Source: Mytilisepta virgata (taxonomy: Eukaryota > Mollusca > Bivalvia > Mytilida > Mytilidae). From it: 64,000 nucleotides of DNA. The notes under the pieces are model-generated. The model ran no database searches, had not been told where the DNA came from, and worked only from the letters and a program-made list of their open reading frames with translations. The DNA lies in the NCBI GenBank assembly GCA_028015205.1, contig CM051521.1, forward strand, positions 99,052,513 through 99,116,512, read 5' to 3'. Each line of letters opens with the position of its first letter. Within the stretch, counting starts at the first letter, position 1. Positions 9,841 through 21,065 of the stretch are shown piece by piece. A program made the translations under genes and the position numbers.

Positions 9841-10595
9841 GAGACTAGAGACTTAGAGGGCTGAGCATGTATCGCTCACCTGTCAGAAACAAGAATTGCC
9901 CATAGCGGCATGTTTGTCACTTGATCTGGACAAAATGAGAAAACTTAATAAAGAACCTCCCGTAGATGTTTCCTGTCAAGTTTCGTTCCATTTGGCCAAG
10001 CGAGGTCAGAGAAGATGATTGTTTTATATCAGCCAATCAAAAAAAAAGAACTGCCCATGGCGTCCACATTTGTTGTCCAATCGGGACGAAATGAGGATAT
10101 TTTATAAAGGACTTCCCATATATGCTTCTTGTCAAGTTTCGTTCCATTTGGCCCAGTGATTTCAGAGGAAAAGATTTTTTTATTTCAGCCAATCAGAAAC
10201 AAGAACTGCCCATGGTGGCCATATTTGTAGTCCGATCGGAACAAAATGAGGATACTTTGTAAAGAACCTCCCATATATGCTTCATGTCAAGTTTTGTTCC
10301 ATTTGGCCCAGCAGTTTCAAAGGAGAAAAGTTTTGAAAACTTAGCCAATTAAAATCAACAATTGCCCATGGCGGCCATATTTGTTCTCTGATCGGGACGA
10401 AATGAGCAAACTTTATTAAGGACCTTACATAGATGCTTCCTGCCAAATTTAATTTTATTTGGCCCTATGGTTTCAGAGGAGCCTAATTTCATTTGGCCCT
10501 GTGGTTTCAGAGAAGATTCAAATGTAAAAAGTTAACGGACGACGGACGCCACGTGATGACAAAATCTCACATGGCATTTGGCCAGGTGAGCTAAA
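9841..10595 (+). mobile_element. TIR element made of ~155-bp internal repeats (copy 1)
   Basis: It starts with TGTATCGCTCACCTG-like sequence (9869-9883) and ends with CCAGGTGAGCTAAAAA (10580-10596), so the ends are inverted: GCTCACCTG and CAGGTGAGC. The interior repeats a ~155-bp module: GAACTGCCCATGG, GCCATATTTGT, CGGGACGAAATGAG, GACTTCCCATA, then TTCCATTTGGCCCAG and TTTCAGAGGA. Near the end lies GACGACGGACGCCACGTGATG, also present in the copy ending at 41275. It sits inside the LINE RT reading frame between …ISLFL and YVDD, so it is a later insertion. No transposase is encoded; it is non-autonomous. Confidence 0.8.
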
Positions 10596-10745
10596 AACAA
10601 AGATATATCTCTTATTTAAATAGGTATACATAAACTTTCAATAAATTCATTTTCAAAATCATTTTAGAGTAGAGAAAAGGCATAGGTGAAAGCGGTTCCC
10701 CCTGTAATACACCCTTTTAAAACACTGAATTTATCTGAAAATTAA
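10596..10745 (-). pseudogene. LINE RT fragment between two insertions
   Basis: On the minus strand this reads FSDKFSVLKGCITGG, then NDFENEFIESLCIPI and IRDISLFL, with stops. This is the segment of a non-LTR RT between the 'VK' strand and the YxDD motif (in intact relatives, the QGxxLSPxLF…NDFE region). It joins the fragment at 11109-11420 on one side and the one at 8610-9840 on the other when the MITE and the TIR element are removed. Confidence 0.75.
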
Positions 10746-11108
10746 GGCCACACCAAATTGATTTTTAGTACTTTGGATTTTTGGATGGCGAAAAATAGGT
10801 GCCAAAGAGCAAAATTTTAATGTTAATTTTTTTTCTTGTTGACTATTTTTTTTGGGGGGGGGGGGGGGGCGAAGTCACAATTTACCAGCGGCGTACATTT
10901 TTTAACTAAAATATTGCAAAAAATGGGGGGAAAATCCCACTTTTTACAAAATTTTAGGAGCGGGCGAACAACTTTTATTTCTTGAAAAATTAAGAATTTG
11001 GGGCGAATTTTCAGCATTTTTATAAAATGAAGCGGCAACAAATATTTTTCTTAAAATTTACATAGTCAAAAAATCGGAACAGCAAAATCAGATAAATTTG
11101 GTGTGGCC
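10746..11108. mobile_element. PIF/Harbinger-like MITE, 363 bp, TAA target duplication
   Basis: The ends are inverted repeats: GGCCACACCAAATT at 10746 and AATTTGGTGTGGCC ending at 11108. They are flanked by TAA on both sides (10743-10745 and 11109-11111). A 3-bp TWA target duplication and GG-starting termini are the habit of PIF/Harbinger elements. The interior is AT-rich with a 16-base G run (10854-10869) and no coding capacity. It is inserted in the LINE pseudogene. A related piece lies at 7594-7815. Confidence 0.85.
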
Positions 11109-11420
11109 TAACCCTTAAATTTTACAAAACCAACAGAATTCTGATACATTGATTTAATTAAAGCAAACACTATTCTCCGTATACAAATTCTTGCTAGCTT
11201 GAAAAATAAAATAAAATTCTTTTCAAATTATCAAAAACTCGTCGATAATCTATAAAACAATAGTATATATTTTTCCTTTGACCTATGTATTACCGCTTGC
11301 AACTGAGCAGCAAAACCTGGTCAAAAACCAAACTGTGCATCAGTCAGAATTCCATTCGTCTATGCCATTGCAAAAGCCTCTGTTTAATAATTGAATTAAA
11401 AATCTTACGAAAACAACTAC
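11109..11420 (-). pseudogene. LINE RT palm fragment
   Basis: On the minus strand it reads ITLSSCFRKIFNSIIKQRL, then QWHRRMEF and, after stops and shifts, YYCFIDYRRVFDNLKR (the FxDYxKAFD motif A of non-LTR RTs). This follows directly on the NYRDFSL block at 12526, which is now separated by the PLE at 11427-12519. Several stops are present and it is dead. Confidence 0.8.
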
Positions 11421-11426
11421 TTAAAG

Positions 11427-12519
11427 TAATATGTAAAGTCAAGAAATACAAAAGGGATATTCGAAGGAGAGAAAAATCGTTACAACTGACAAACTCCGGA
11501 GAACAACGAAGACAAGACCAAAACAATACATGCACTACAATTAAAAACTAAAAACGTATGAACAACATGGACCCCACCAAAAAACCGGGGGTAGACTCAG
11601 GTGATCCGGAAGAGTAAGCAGTCTCTGCTTCCTGCAGGACACCCGCCATGATGCTCATGTCAAATCCGGTATGAGGAAGGGATAATATCAATGGAACAGG
11701 TCCATTTTCATTTGGGAAACGGTTTTTTCATACCTGTCAACCAAGTCATGATGACGCCCATAAAACTTTAATAAGGATGACTTCAGCTTAGGAGTAACGT
11801 ACCCCTGTCAGAGCAACTTTTCTGTCAGGAGCCGGGCTCTGTCCAGGAAGTCAATGTATATGTCACAAGCGCTGGAATAACGTATGAGTTGTGAAATATA
11901 TACTCCATACGCCGGCGCTTCTGGAATATTGCCGCTCAAAAATGGAAAGTTGACGATTGGAAAGTCAAAGTCATCCCGTTTGTCGTAAAGTTTTGTATTC
12001 AACCTTCCTCTGGTGTCAATTTCGAGGTGAAGGTCAAGATAAGATGCAGACTTGGCAGTGTCTGTGGTATCTTTAATTTCGAGCTCATTGGGATAGATGA
12101 GATGTAAGAAATTCTCAAAACGTGAATTGTTGAGTGATAAAACATCATCTATGTAGCGGAAGCTGAAATTAAAGGTACGGGCTAACTTCTTTTGTTTTTC
12201 CTTAAGAAGCCCGTCAAGGAAGTCTCCCTCATATGAGTAAAGGAACAAGTCGGCCACTAGTCGCGCACAATTAGTACCCATAGGAATGCCAATTGTCTGT
12301 TGGAAAACACGTCCACCAAATTGAACAAATATGTTGTCGATCAAAAATTCAATCATCAGGATTCGTCCTCTGTATATCTCTACCAATGACAAGGTATGTG
12401 ATCTGTTGTTGCCATTTTTATTTTGAAAGCATCGATGGATTAGATCTTTCAACTTCTCCTTTAGTTGTGAATGAGGAATGGTAGTATAGAGGGTAGAGAA
12501 ATCAAATGTTTTTATGCTG
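11427..12519 (-). mobile_element. Penelope-like element (family B), longest RT in the window, 5'-truncated
   Basis: On the minus strand, an open frame encodes a PLE reverse transcriptase from motif A onwards: IKTFDFSTLYTTIPHSQL (motif A), QTIGIPMGTNCARLVADLFL (motif B), FRYIDDVLSLNN (motif C) and KSASYLDLHLE (motif D/E), then SGNIPEAPAYGVYISQLIRY. The frame stops near 11808, short of the KFYGRHHELI end seen in family A, because of a frameshift. The upstream part of the open frame (12530-12692) is LINE sequence read in the wrong phase, not PLE. TTAAAG occurs at both edges (11421-11426 and 12520-12525), consistent with a short target duplication. The 5' region of a full PLE (N-terminal RT, pLTR) is missing. 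No GIY-YIG domain follows. The 3' tail shares the GGAGCAxx-like block of the other families. Confidence 0.87.
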
Positions 12520-12525
12520 TTAAAG

Positions 12526-13433
12526 ACTGAAATCTCTATAATTATCAATTTTATTAACATCTTTACTTTTATAAACAGGTACAATAATTCCAACACACCA
12601 GCCTTTGGGCATGTATCCAAAAACATAAATCGCATAAAATACCTTGCGTAAACAATGGTAATAAAATATCTAACTATGCATGAAATATTCATTCAACAAA
12701 TTATCAATACCAGGCGACTATTTGTGCTTTAAGTTACTGATCACCTTTCGTATTTCATCCAAAGTAATAGGTAAACCTAACTGTTCATAAACACATTCCT
12801 GATTATCGTTTCCAAATTAATGTGTTCTTCATCCGTTTCAGATACTAAACTTTTGAAATGTTTGTAAATGTTTCCAAAATTCAAATTACAGTCAACACTT
12901 TTAGGAATCTACAGGAAAGCTTTAAAAAATCTTTTTTGGATTGCGTTTCCGCCAAAAGTTCATTTGGTTCCGCTCGAGTTCTTCGTATCAACGTTTAGGA
13001 CTATGTTCATAATTTTCGTGAGGCCTCTTTGAGTCGATTAAACATTGCCTGTTAAAATTATTTGTTGAATATGCGAAGTTTTGGTTGATAGGTAAAATAG
13101 AGTTCTTTGCAGCTTACGTCGAACCATGGCTTATAAATTGTTGCTCTGATGCCTGTGCACTTCTAGCGTTCACTAAGATTATACGATAGTAGTTTTCACA
13201 GAACGGTTTTATATCAAGCAGACTACAAAATTTGTGAACCGTGGAATCAATGCTATTCCAAGAATACTCCTCTAATTGTTCCATTATTTCGTTCATACTA
13301 TCTAAATTAGAAAGCATACAATTTTTAATAACGTCAACTTTTTCTTTATTGAATGGGTAGCTACTATTAGAACTTTCAGAGTCTGTCCCTCCCTCAATTT
13401 CCATACCAGAAGTATCAAAAGTCACACAGATTC
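12526..13433 (-). pseudogene. LINE ORF2 pseudogene: linker and N-terminal RT
   Basis: On the minus strand the first ~100 codons (13114-13433) form an open frame with no close motif, ending in frame-shifted KPWFDVSCKELYFTYQ, the 'PW…C' linker found between endonuclease and RT in jockey/CR1-type LINEs. Then come LERNQMNFWRKRNPKK-like residues, LPITLDEIRKVISNLK, SPGIDNLLNEYF and YMPKGWCVGIIVPVYKSKD, ending NYRDFSL: the classic start of the RT domain (KSPGxD, GxxPxxW, NYRxISL). Frameshifts and stops disable it. The endonuclease domain is not visible above 13433. Family is uncertain between jockey, CR1 and related clades. Confidence 0.8.
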
Positions 13434-14569
13434 GTGCATGAGCTGACCATTATACAGAAGCATTTTACAGTTTAGAGAGCCTCTATGAACAAAAGCAAAG
13501 CGATTGAAGAAAGTTATTCGACTTCTCATATTACTTGTTGGCCTTCCATTACAAACTGTCAATGGAGTAGATTGACGCAACCGCAAAAGTTTTCTTTAAA
13601 AATTGTTGACAGTTGAATCTTCAGAGAAGTGGGTCGGCATTTTTTCGCAATTTTCATAGACTATAAAATGCCCAGTTGTGTCTCTGAGATTTTCACCTAA
13701 TCCATCAAATCAATGAAATCAGGTTTTTAATTGATTTAATTGTTGCAGTCTCCTGGCCACAATTGCACTAATTAGAAACATTTTCCAAAATATCAAGAAA
13801 TATCATTGCATCAATTTCTTATTGTTGCATCTTTGAGTTATTCACAATAAATTCACGCAACGATTTTTCTCTGGACTCTGCGGTAAAGTTCAGTATCTTA
13901 AATATCTATAGAATAATTGTTTTTCCTCAAAACATTGGGCAAAGTTTTTTTCTTTCTTGTGTTTTTTTTTAGACCTTTGGTCTCACTGAAGCTTCAGGAG
14001 ATATTTTAACTGGTTTTAAGAATTTATTAGTCCTTGCTATTTTTTTCTTTATTTGCGATGAATTTGACCGACCATATTCTCAGGGATGCTGACTTTTATG
14101 TCAATAAAACTTCGTGTGATAGTTTTTTCGAATTTCAAAAACATCCAATCTTCACAAAACTGATATCAAGGACAATGAGCAAACACATTCAGGATTTATA
14201 ATTTCAAGAAATTTCTACTACCTAGAGTGTACGTTTTTGGTTTTGAAATTTTCAATTGTCCTACAAAACATATTTTAAAGATTTTAACATTCATATTGAC
14301 ATGTATTAAAGAAGGACTTCAGAATTACTGAGAAACATGATATTCTACCAGTGGCGTCAATCAGATGTGGTTTCTTAAAAAACTCAATAAATGTACTACA
14401 AAATCTAAAATCAAAATCTTTGGCTACATGCAACAGTATAAAAACATTCGACTTCTATACACTCTACCATACCACATTCTCAATTTAAATATCGATTGAA
14501 ACTAGTTCATCAATGCTTTTCAAGCAAAATGGCACAAACAGGTATGAATTTCTAGTTTTAAATAGAATA
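13434..14569. other. AT-rich non-coding DNA
   Basis: I see no gene, ordered repeat or RNA structure here. Only short chance frames are present. Confidence 0.5.
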
Positions 14570-15517
14570 AAGGCTTATTTTATTCTGAAGATGAAGTTAC
14601 AAATACGTTAGATTTTCTCATAGACAACATATTTGTCGAATTTGGCGGTCGAATATTTCAACAAACAATCGGCATTCCAATGGGAACCAATAATCCTCTG
14701 TTTCTTCACTCATATGAAGCGGACTTCCTTCAAGGGCTACTGCGTGAAAACAAAAAGAAACTAGCTCAATCCTTTAATTTCATTTTTCGTTATATAGATG
14801 ACATGTTGTAGTTAAATAACGAAAAATTCCAGGACTTTCTACATCTCATCTACTCCATTGAGCTTGGAATTAAGGATACTACAGATACATAGAAGTCCGA
14901 TTCATATTTGGATTTAGACTATGAGGGACAGTTGAAGACAAAACTTTATGACAAACGTGATGACTTTCCTATTGTTGATTTTCCCTTCTTGAGTAGCAAT
15001 ATACCAGTATCGCTTCCATATGGAGTCTACGTTTTTCAGCTTATCCGATATTCAAGGGCATGTGTGAGTTACCATGACTTTCGACAAAGTGGATTACTGC
15101 TGTCACAAAAGCTTCTTAACCAGGGTTTTAGCAGGGATAAGTTGATGTCATCACTTAGGAGATTTTACGGTCGTCATCACGAATTGATTGACCGTTACGG
15201 TGTTCTCATATCCAAGATGATGTTGGACCTGTTCCCACTCTCATAACATTTCATGTACCTCCATCGATTTGTGACTACCACCAGATTGACTTTGTTTAAC
15301 ATCACGACGGCTGCCGTATACTGAGCAGGAACTGCTTACCGGTCCGGACCACCTAAGTTCACTCCTGGTTCTGATGGAGTTCGTGTTGTTCATTGTTTTT
15401 TTTTAGTTTTCAGTGTTTATTTTTTGTGCTTGTTGTTGTTCCTTTGTCTTCTCGGGTTTGTCTGTCTGATGGATTGCGGTTTTTTTTTTGTTGATTCTTA
15501 GGTATAATTGTCCTCTT
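14570..15517 (+). pseudogene. Penelope-like RT pseudogene (family A)
   Basis: From 14581 it encodes YSEDEVTNTLDFLIDNIFVE and IFQQTIGIPMGTN (motif B, with the following CAPLLAD codons deleted), then FRYIDDML (motif C), then a stop codon TAG at 14809. A second TAG lies at 14890. The rest (14908-15246) stays open: YDKRDDF, GVYVFQLIRYSRACVSYHDF, RRFYGRHHELIDR, ending LDLFPLS and stop, the family A C-terminus. The 3' tail has the conserved GGGTGC/TACTGAGCAGGAACTGCTTA-type block and ends near TTAGGTATAATTGTCC at 15517. It is dead by two nonsense codons and a deletion. Confidence 0.87.
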
Positions 15518-16310
15518 TAATACGGTCTTATACTTTGTTTAAAGTATTGTTGTTTGAACGATCAACAGAAAACCTCGTAGATTATTAGTGTTTTTTTCGT
15601 TCCGATCTAAAATTCAAGATATTTCAATCAGTGAAAGAAATATTTTAGCAATAAAATTTACTGCTTACACAGGGCCCAATTCTAATCAGCTTTGAAATTC
15701 AAGACTGTTTTCATTGGAAACGCAAATCCATATCTCAAACTCTCAGAATGAAGATCCTTAGTTATATGGTCTACACTAGTGACTAGTGATTCTTCTGATC
15801 ATATCCAAATTTGAAGATGTGAAAATATTCTGCTGAATGTAGTTTCTAATGAGACGAATTAAATTTCCTTGTTGATTTCTTGAAAATTATCAGTAGCGAC
15901 GGCCAAATTGACGTAAACAGGACTATTCAACATAAAAAGTTCCATTTTCTTTGTAGATCTTCATTATCATTTTGCTGATATTTTTAAAAATTATTATTCG
16001 GAGGATCGAGACCGATACCAAAAAATCACAAAACAGCAAATACAATTTTTAATTATCCTCTGAAAGCAGTGGGGCAGTTAAGTGGTCCCTTACAAAATTA
16101 TGTTCAGGGGGTCTGCACCTTGGACCAATAAAGCCACTATTACTTAAAATGGAAAGAATGGCAAAGAATATTTTAAAAAATCGTAGCAATTGAGACATTG
16201 AAGCACAACTTGCAATTATACATACATTTTAATTCTATATCAGTGAAAATGTTCTTTCGACTTTCATTTAATGACCAAAGATTTCTTTCCTTTGAACCTA
16301 CAATCCTTTT
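15518..16310. other. AT-rich non-coding DNA
   Basis: No gene or recognisable repeat. The open frame on the minus strand at 16173-16412 has no family features and overlaps paralogous repeat DNA. Confidence 0.5.
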
Positions 16311-17520
16311 TGTTTTCGTTTTTCCAAACCCCTCCACTTCAAAAGTATATTCTTTCCCTGATTGATGAGCTCTTGTTCTTCTATTTTGTTTCCAGTTATT
16401 TTTCTCATACAAGGTATAATTAAAAAAAACCCATAATTTTCAAAAGCACAATCAGAGTTACTGTTAAGTCAAAAATAAAAAACAAAATGAATATCCCATT
16501 TGCTAAAGTGCAATTGTCTTCTAATGAATGTATGTCAGCATCCACACAGGTAGTAATTGGTGCTAAGTCTGTATTAGATAATATGCTGTAAAAGAATTTT
16601 GTAATCTTAAATATGTACCTACTATTGTATGCAACTCATTTTTATGTTATCAAACATAAATTTTATGCAATCATTCATAGTTCAAGTGTTCTACCATCAA
16701 AGGTTCTGTATAGAGGCGATTTGGGTCCATTGCCAAGCATTTTGTATCATTTTGTCGGAATGTCACCAAGAAGGGCACTCAGAACCAAACCATTCTACAG
16801 TCATATAAAAGCACCTGCATAGTCCCTTAACTTCATCTCACATGATTTTACAAGACCAATTAGAGCAGATTAAAATTGTTTTGAATTATTCAAAAGTGTC
16901 TTTTAAAAAGAAAGGGAATACACTATCTTTTTTAACGTTTGTTTGGCTCCGCTGGCACAATTTTAAAACTTAATCAAGATATAACATACCAGGAAAACTT
17001 TGGTATGGTTTAAAATGTATGAATCAAGTATATAACTTTAGAAAGTGTGGCTTAAAACTCATTTCCATTAACAGAGTCACATTATCTTTCCAGCAGCCAT
17101 CAGAGGCTCTGCTATTTTTACAGTTAAAACAAGCACATTTTCATCCTACTATCTAAATTGTGTATCGTCCAACCAATTTTTGAAGTTCTAGTGAGCAGTC
17201 ACCTTGTTAGTAATCATACCGTATTGGCTTTTATAATGTATTTCATAAAAAAGTCATAAACTAAGTTTCGGTTACCAATAAAACAGGTCTAACCCCCACC
17301 ACTTAGTGTCTGTACCATGTCAAACAAGCATGGCACTGTTACTCCGGTGTTTGTGTTTAATGCATTTTAATTTTTTTGGGGTCTGAAATTTTATCGGTTG
17401 GATTTTTTTTATTGAGTGATATGTCATTGTTGACCATTTGTGTTATCGGTTTTCTTGTTTGCTTACATAATATTTAGAAAATAACAAATATTTTAGGCAT
17501 GGTTTTGATTTGGCCCTCCA
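16310..17520. repeat. Paralogous block, first copy of a local ~0.9-1 kb duplication
   Basis: 16310-16510 matches 1650-1760 (TTCTATTTTGTTTCCAGTTAT, CATTTGCTAAAGTG). From about 16690 the sequence is repeated at 17560 onward: GGGTCCATTGCCA, ACATGATTTTACAAGAC, AATTAGAGCAGATT, CAGGAAAACTTTGGTATGGTT / CTTTAGTATGGTT, CAATAAAACAGGTCT. Divergence and small indels show the duplication is not recent. No coding capacity is seen. Confidence 0.75.
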
Positions 17521-17554
17521 TGACAGTATTATGTACAGATATATAATGTTATGG

Positions 17555-19440
17555 GGATATTTGCGAAAAATGCCAGTCGAGAGACGTGATTTTGGGTCCA
17601 TTGCCAGTCAGACACTCAGAACCAAAACCATTCTACAGTCATATGAAAGCAGCTACATAAAGTCGCTTAACTTCATCTTACATGATTTTACAAGACAAAT
17701 TAGAGCAGATTGAAACTGCCTAGAAATATTCAAAGTGTCTTATAAAAATTAATGGACTACACTGTCTTTTTTTAACGTTTGTTTGACTCCTCTGACACAT
17801 TTTTAAAATTTGGAAAAGTGTACTGTGTAAAATATAGATTTTCACTGAAGATGTTTTATCAACCCATAAAATATCAGGAAAACTTTAGTATGGTTTAAAA
17901 TGTATGTATCAAGGATATAACTATAGAGGGTTTGGCTTAAAACTAATTTCGATTAACATTTTATCTTTCCACTAGCTATGAGAGCCTCGGCTAGTTTTAC
18001 AAATAAAACAAGCAAATTTTGACCCTGCTATCTAATTTATATACCGTCCAACCAATTTTAACATTTCTGGTTAGTGGTCACATTGTATTCATTCCGTACT
18101 TGCTTTTATCATGTGTTTTATACAAAAGTCATAAGATAAGTTTCGGGTACCAATAAAACAGGTCTCATGTCAACCACTGTTCATTTTCTGTACCAAGTCA
18201 GACTAAACAACAAAATAGATAACAGGGAAGATCAACAGTGAGAGGCCAGTATGAATTTAAAGTCTTCAGGTCATTGGGAGAAAGAGCATTTTTTACAGAA
18301 TTGCAGGCACTGTTGTTCCGGTATTTGTGTTTTATGCTTTTTAATGTTATTTTTGTCTGAAATTTTATCGATTTGATTCGTTAATTATAAATTATTACAT
18401 GGCATTTTCCATATCGCCCTGGTATCATCCAAGACTCCCATATCGGACCGAGGGCTCTGTCCGAGGTCCGACATGGGTCGAGGGATGATACCAGGGCCAA
18501 TATGGGTAATACCATGTTATAATCTATGTATCACATATTTTCAACTATAAATATTTGGCCTGTAGAAAATAGAAAAAAAATATGATTAACAACCAATTTT
18601 TTATTCAAAAACTCAAAAACAATGTTTTTCAATTTCATAGTGGAATTTGTTTACTTCTATTATGGGTTTTTGTCACTGTAAATGTTTATGGTCACATTGC
18701 CAATAGATGAATTACTCATCATTGAAAATCTTTAATGTATAAAAATGTTTTACTTATTCATTACTGTTTCACATGATTTACATGTAAATTAACAGAAATA
18801 TTATTTTATATCTTTCATATTTACTGATTTGCTTTGTAGTGTCCTGAACATTTTCAAAATCTAAGTTTAATAACTAGTCATTGTCTACATAAATTCTCCT
18901 CAAATACAATTTCACTTGTAGATTCAAATGACGTCACGATTCCAAAGGTAATATGACTTTGCGGGAGCAAGCATGTGAGGGCCGATACGGCTTTTACATT
19001 GAAAATCCATATCGGACCTCACATCAACCCCCGTATCAACCATGCAAATTACACCATATCATCATAGAATATGTGATAATTGATTGGTATGTCATTGTTG
19101 ACCTTTTCTGTTATCGATTTTGTTGTTTGCTCACATCATCTTTTGAAAATAAAATATATTTTAGGTATGGTTTTAATTTGGCCCTCCATGACTAACTTTT
19201 GTCACATGGTTGTCCAGGACCGTTTTCATTGACTTTAGAATTATCTCTGAAAGCATAAATCTTCTTGGAAAACGCTGAATTGAACATATAACAGTATAAT
19301 ATTGCCAAATATAATATTTAAAGATATTATTATATGATTAATGATTACAGTATCAGTGAAGGAGATAGATCAGTAAAATTTGAACATATAACAGTTTGTA
19401 TAATAGTATGATGTAATCTGTCTGGGAAATATTATAAGGT
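17555..19440. repeat. Second copy of the local duplication, interrupted by a fold-back insertion
   Basis: The match to the first copy runs to about 18380 (…GAAATTTTATCGATTTGATT) and resumes at about 19080 (GATTGGTATGTCATTGTTGACC …TTTGGCCCTCCATGAC). Removing 18380-19080 restores collinearity. The tail from 19150 to 19440 also matches 1830-2060 (GAAGGAGATAGATCAGTAAAA). No coding sequence is recognised. Confidence 0.7.
18380..19080. mobile_element. Fold-back insertion of ~0.7 kb with nested hairpins
   Basis: It is recognised because it interrupts one arm of the 16.7/17.6 kb duplication. The first 130 bases (18391-18523) form nested stems: ATTATTACATGG with CCATGTTATAAT, GCCCTGGTATCATCC with GGGATGATACCAGGGC, and CATATCGGACC with GGTCCGACATG. 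A second part (18950-19030) repeats the theme with CCATATCGGACCTCACAT against ATGTGAGGGCCGATACGG. The ends look inverted (ATTATxACAT). There is no transposase. A short relative lies at 33761-33844. Confidence 0.65.
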
Positions 19441-19610
19441 ATGATCATATTCAAAAAAAAAAAATCAACATGAAGCTGTAATAGATATTAATAATAGGAA
19501 AACGTTGTGAAATAAAATTGCAGTCCTCTTTTTGAAAGTATATTAAGTTACGGGCACATTTGCAAGGTTAGAAACATTTATGGCAAGCCGCTTTACTATT
19601 TATTCTAACT

Positions 19611-19780
19611 ACAAGATATCTAATAAACTTTATAAGATATCTCATATAGTTTATAAGATATCTTATATAGTTTATAAGATATCTTATAAATTATATGAGA
19701 TATCTTATAAACCATATGAGATATCTTATAAACTATATTAGATATCTTATATAAAAATATTATGAGATATCTTATATAGT
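19611..19780. repeat. Palindromic satellite (ATAAGATATCTTAT units), left copy
   Basis: About eight GATATC-centred palindromes spaced ~22-24 bp apart: TTATAAGATATCTTATATAG, ATGAGATATCTTATAAAC and variants. Each unit is self-complementary, so single strands can fold into many alternative hairpins. The array is ended by the (TAAC)n tail of the LINE at 19781. Confidence 0.85.
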
Positions 19781-20494
19781 TAGTTAGTTGGTTAGTTATC
19801 TTTTAACGCCACGTCGACACAAAAAGGTCATATCGTGGCGAAAACAAATTTATTATTATTAAAATAATCAAAATAAAATAAAGATTAATAAAAGAAACTA
19901 AATATACACAAGTAAAAAAGCACGTTTAAAAGAATTGCTAAACAATACAACATTTGAAAGCAAAATTAGATAAATATCACAGTTGTGGCTATTAAAACAG
20001 TCAACAACATCAAATATTAAATAAACAGAACATTATCATAAACAAAACAAATACTAAACTATCACAGATTAACATGTAAATTAAATGAAATCATTAAAAG
20101 GAAAAATAATATTTAAAACACATGTATGTGATGTTGACTATATTCTAGAATATAGTCCAACATCCTTGAAATATTGTAAAAGACGGCCGCCAGCGACCTT
20201 TGTAAATAGTTCTTTAATATTATCGACTGTGTAGTACCTACGAATGATGTCGGATTTATCTACACAGTCTATTAAAAGGTGCTTGACACTGTGTAGGCAT
20301 TGGCACGGAATGCACTCAGGAGTCGATTCATTCTCCAAAAGGAAAAAATGAGTCGTCCTGGTATGACCAATGCGACATCTAGTTAAAACAACTTGATCTT
20401 TCCGGCTTTTACCTACAGAATAAATAATAAAATGCTCCGCTGGGCGCAGCTTGATACGACCGCAGAGGTCGAACCATGAACAGTTGGGGCAAGT
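19781..20494 (-). pseudogene. LINE 3' end: RT/RNase H C-terminus and 3' UTR
   Basis: On the minus strand an open frame from about 20485 to 20138 has no start codon and encodes the C-terminus of a second LINE family: DQVVLTRCRIGHTR (the RIGHTRxTH block at the end of the RNase H-like region), ECIPCQCLHSVKHLLIDC (C-x2-C…H…C) and YFKDVGLYSRI and stop. The frame after the RT is intact over ~115 codons, so this copy is younger than the one at 8610-13433. The 3' UTR ends with GTCGACGTGGCGTTAAAA and a short TAAC repeat at 19781-19797, a typical target-primed LINE terminus. The 5' part is cut off at 20494 by the composite repeat. Confidence 0.85.
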
Positions 20495-20909
20495 ATGGAC
20501 ACAACATTCAAGCTTGATACAGCACTGAATTTGGATTGTGAATAAATATTTGACACAGCATAGGTTTCTGACACAGAATTAATGTGGTCTAAGAACTTAA
20601 AAATTTTTAATTTACCTATTCAAACTATATCAGTATTATTTGCTTTTATATATAAATCAGAAATAACCAATTTAAAATGGAAAATTTTAAAGAAGTTTAA
20701 TTTTGGACCCTTTGGACCTTAATGTAGACCAATTTGAAAACGGGACCAAAAATTAAGAATCTAAATACACGGTTAGATTCGGCATATCAAAGAACCCCAA
20801 TAGTTCAATTTTTGATGATTCAATTTTTGATGAAATCAAATAAAGTTCAATTTTGGACCCTTTAAACCTCAATATGGACCAATTTGATAACCGGGCCCAA
20901 ATATCAATT

Positions 20910-21065
20910 TCTTGCTATTTCTCAATACTGTGCAATTGAAGATTTCTTGCTATTGCGCAATACTGTGCAATTGAAGATTTCTTGCTATTGCACAATACTG
21001 TGCAATTGAAGATTTCTTGCTATTGCGCAATACTGTGCAATTGAAAATTTCTTGCGATTGCACAT
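20910..21065. repeat. 35-bp tandem repeat (about 4 copies)
   Basis: The unit TTGCTATTGCGCAATACTGT followed by GCAATTGAAGATTTC is repeated with single-base changes. Each unit contains the inverted pair TTGC…GCAA and TTGCGCAA-type palindromes. Confidence 0.85.

Noticed and set aside
11808..12692. A single 294-residue RT protein starting at 12692
   Set aside because: The first ~55 residues are LINE DNA read out of phase; only the part from about 12519 on is PLE RT.
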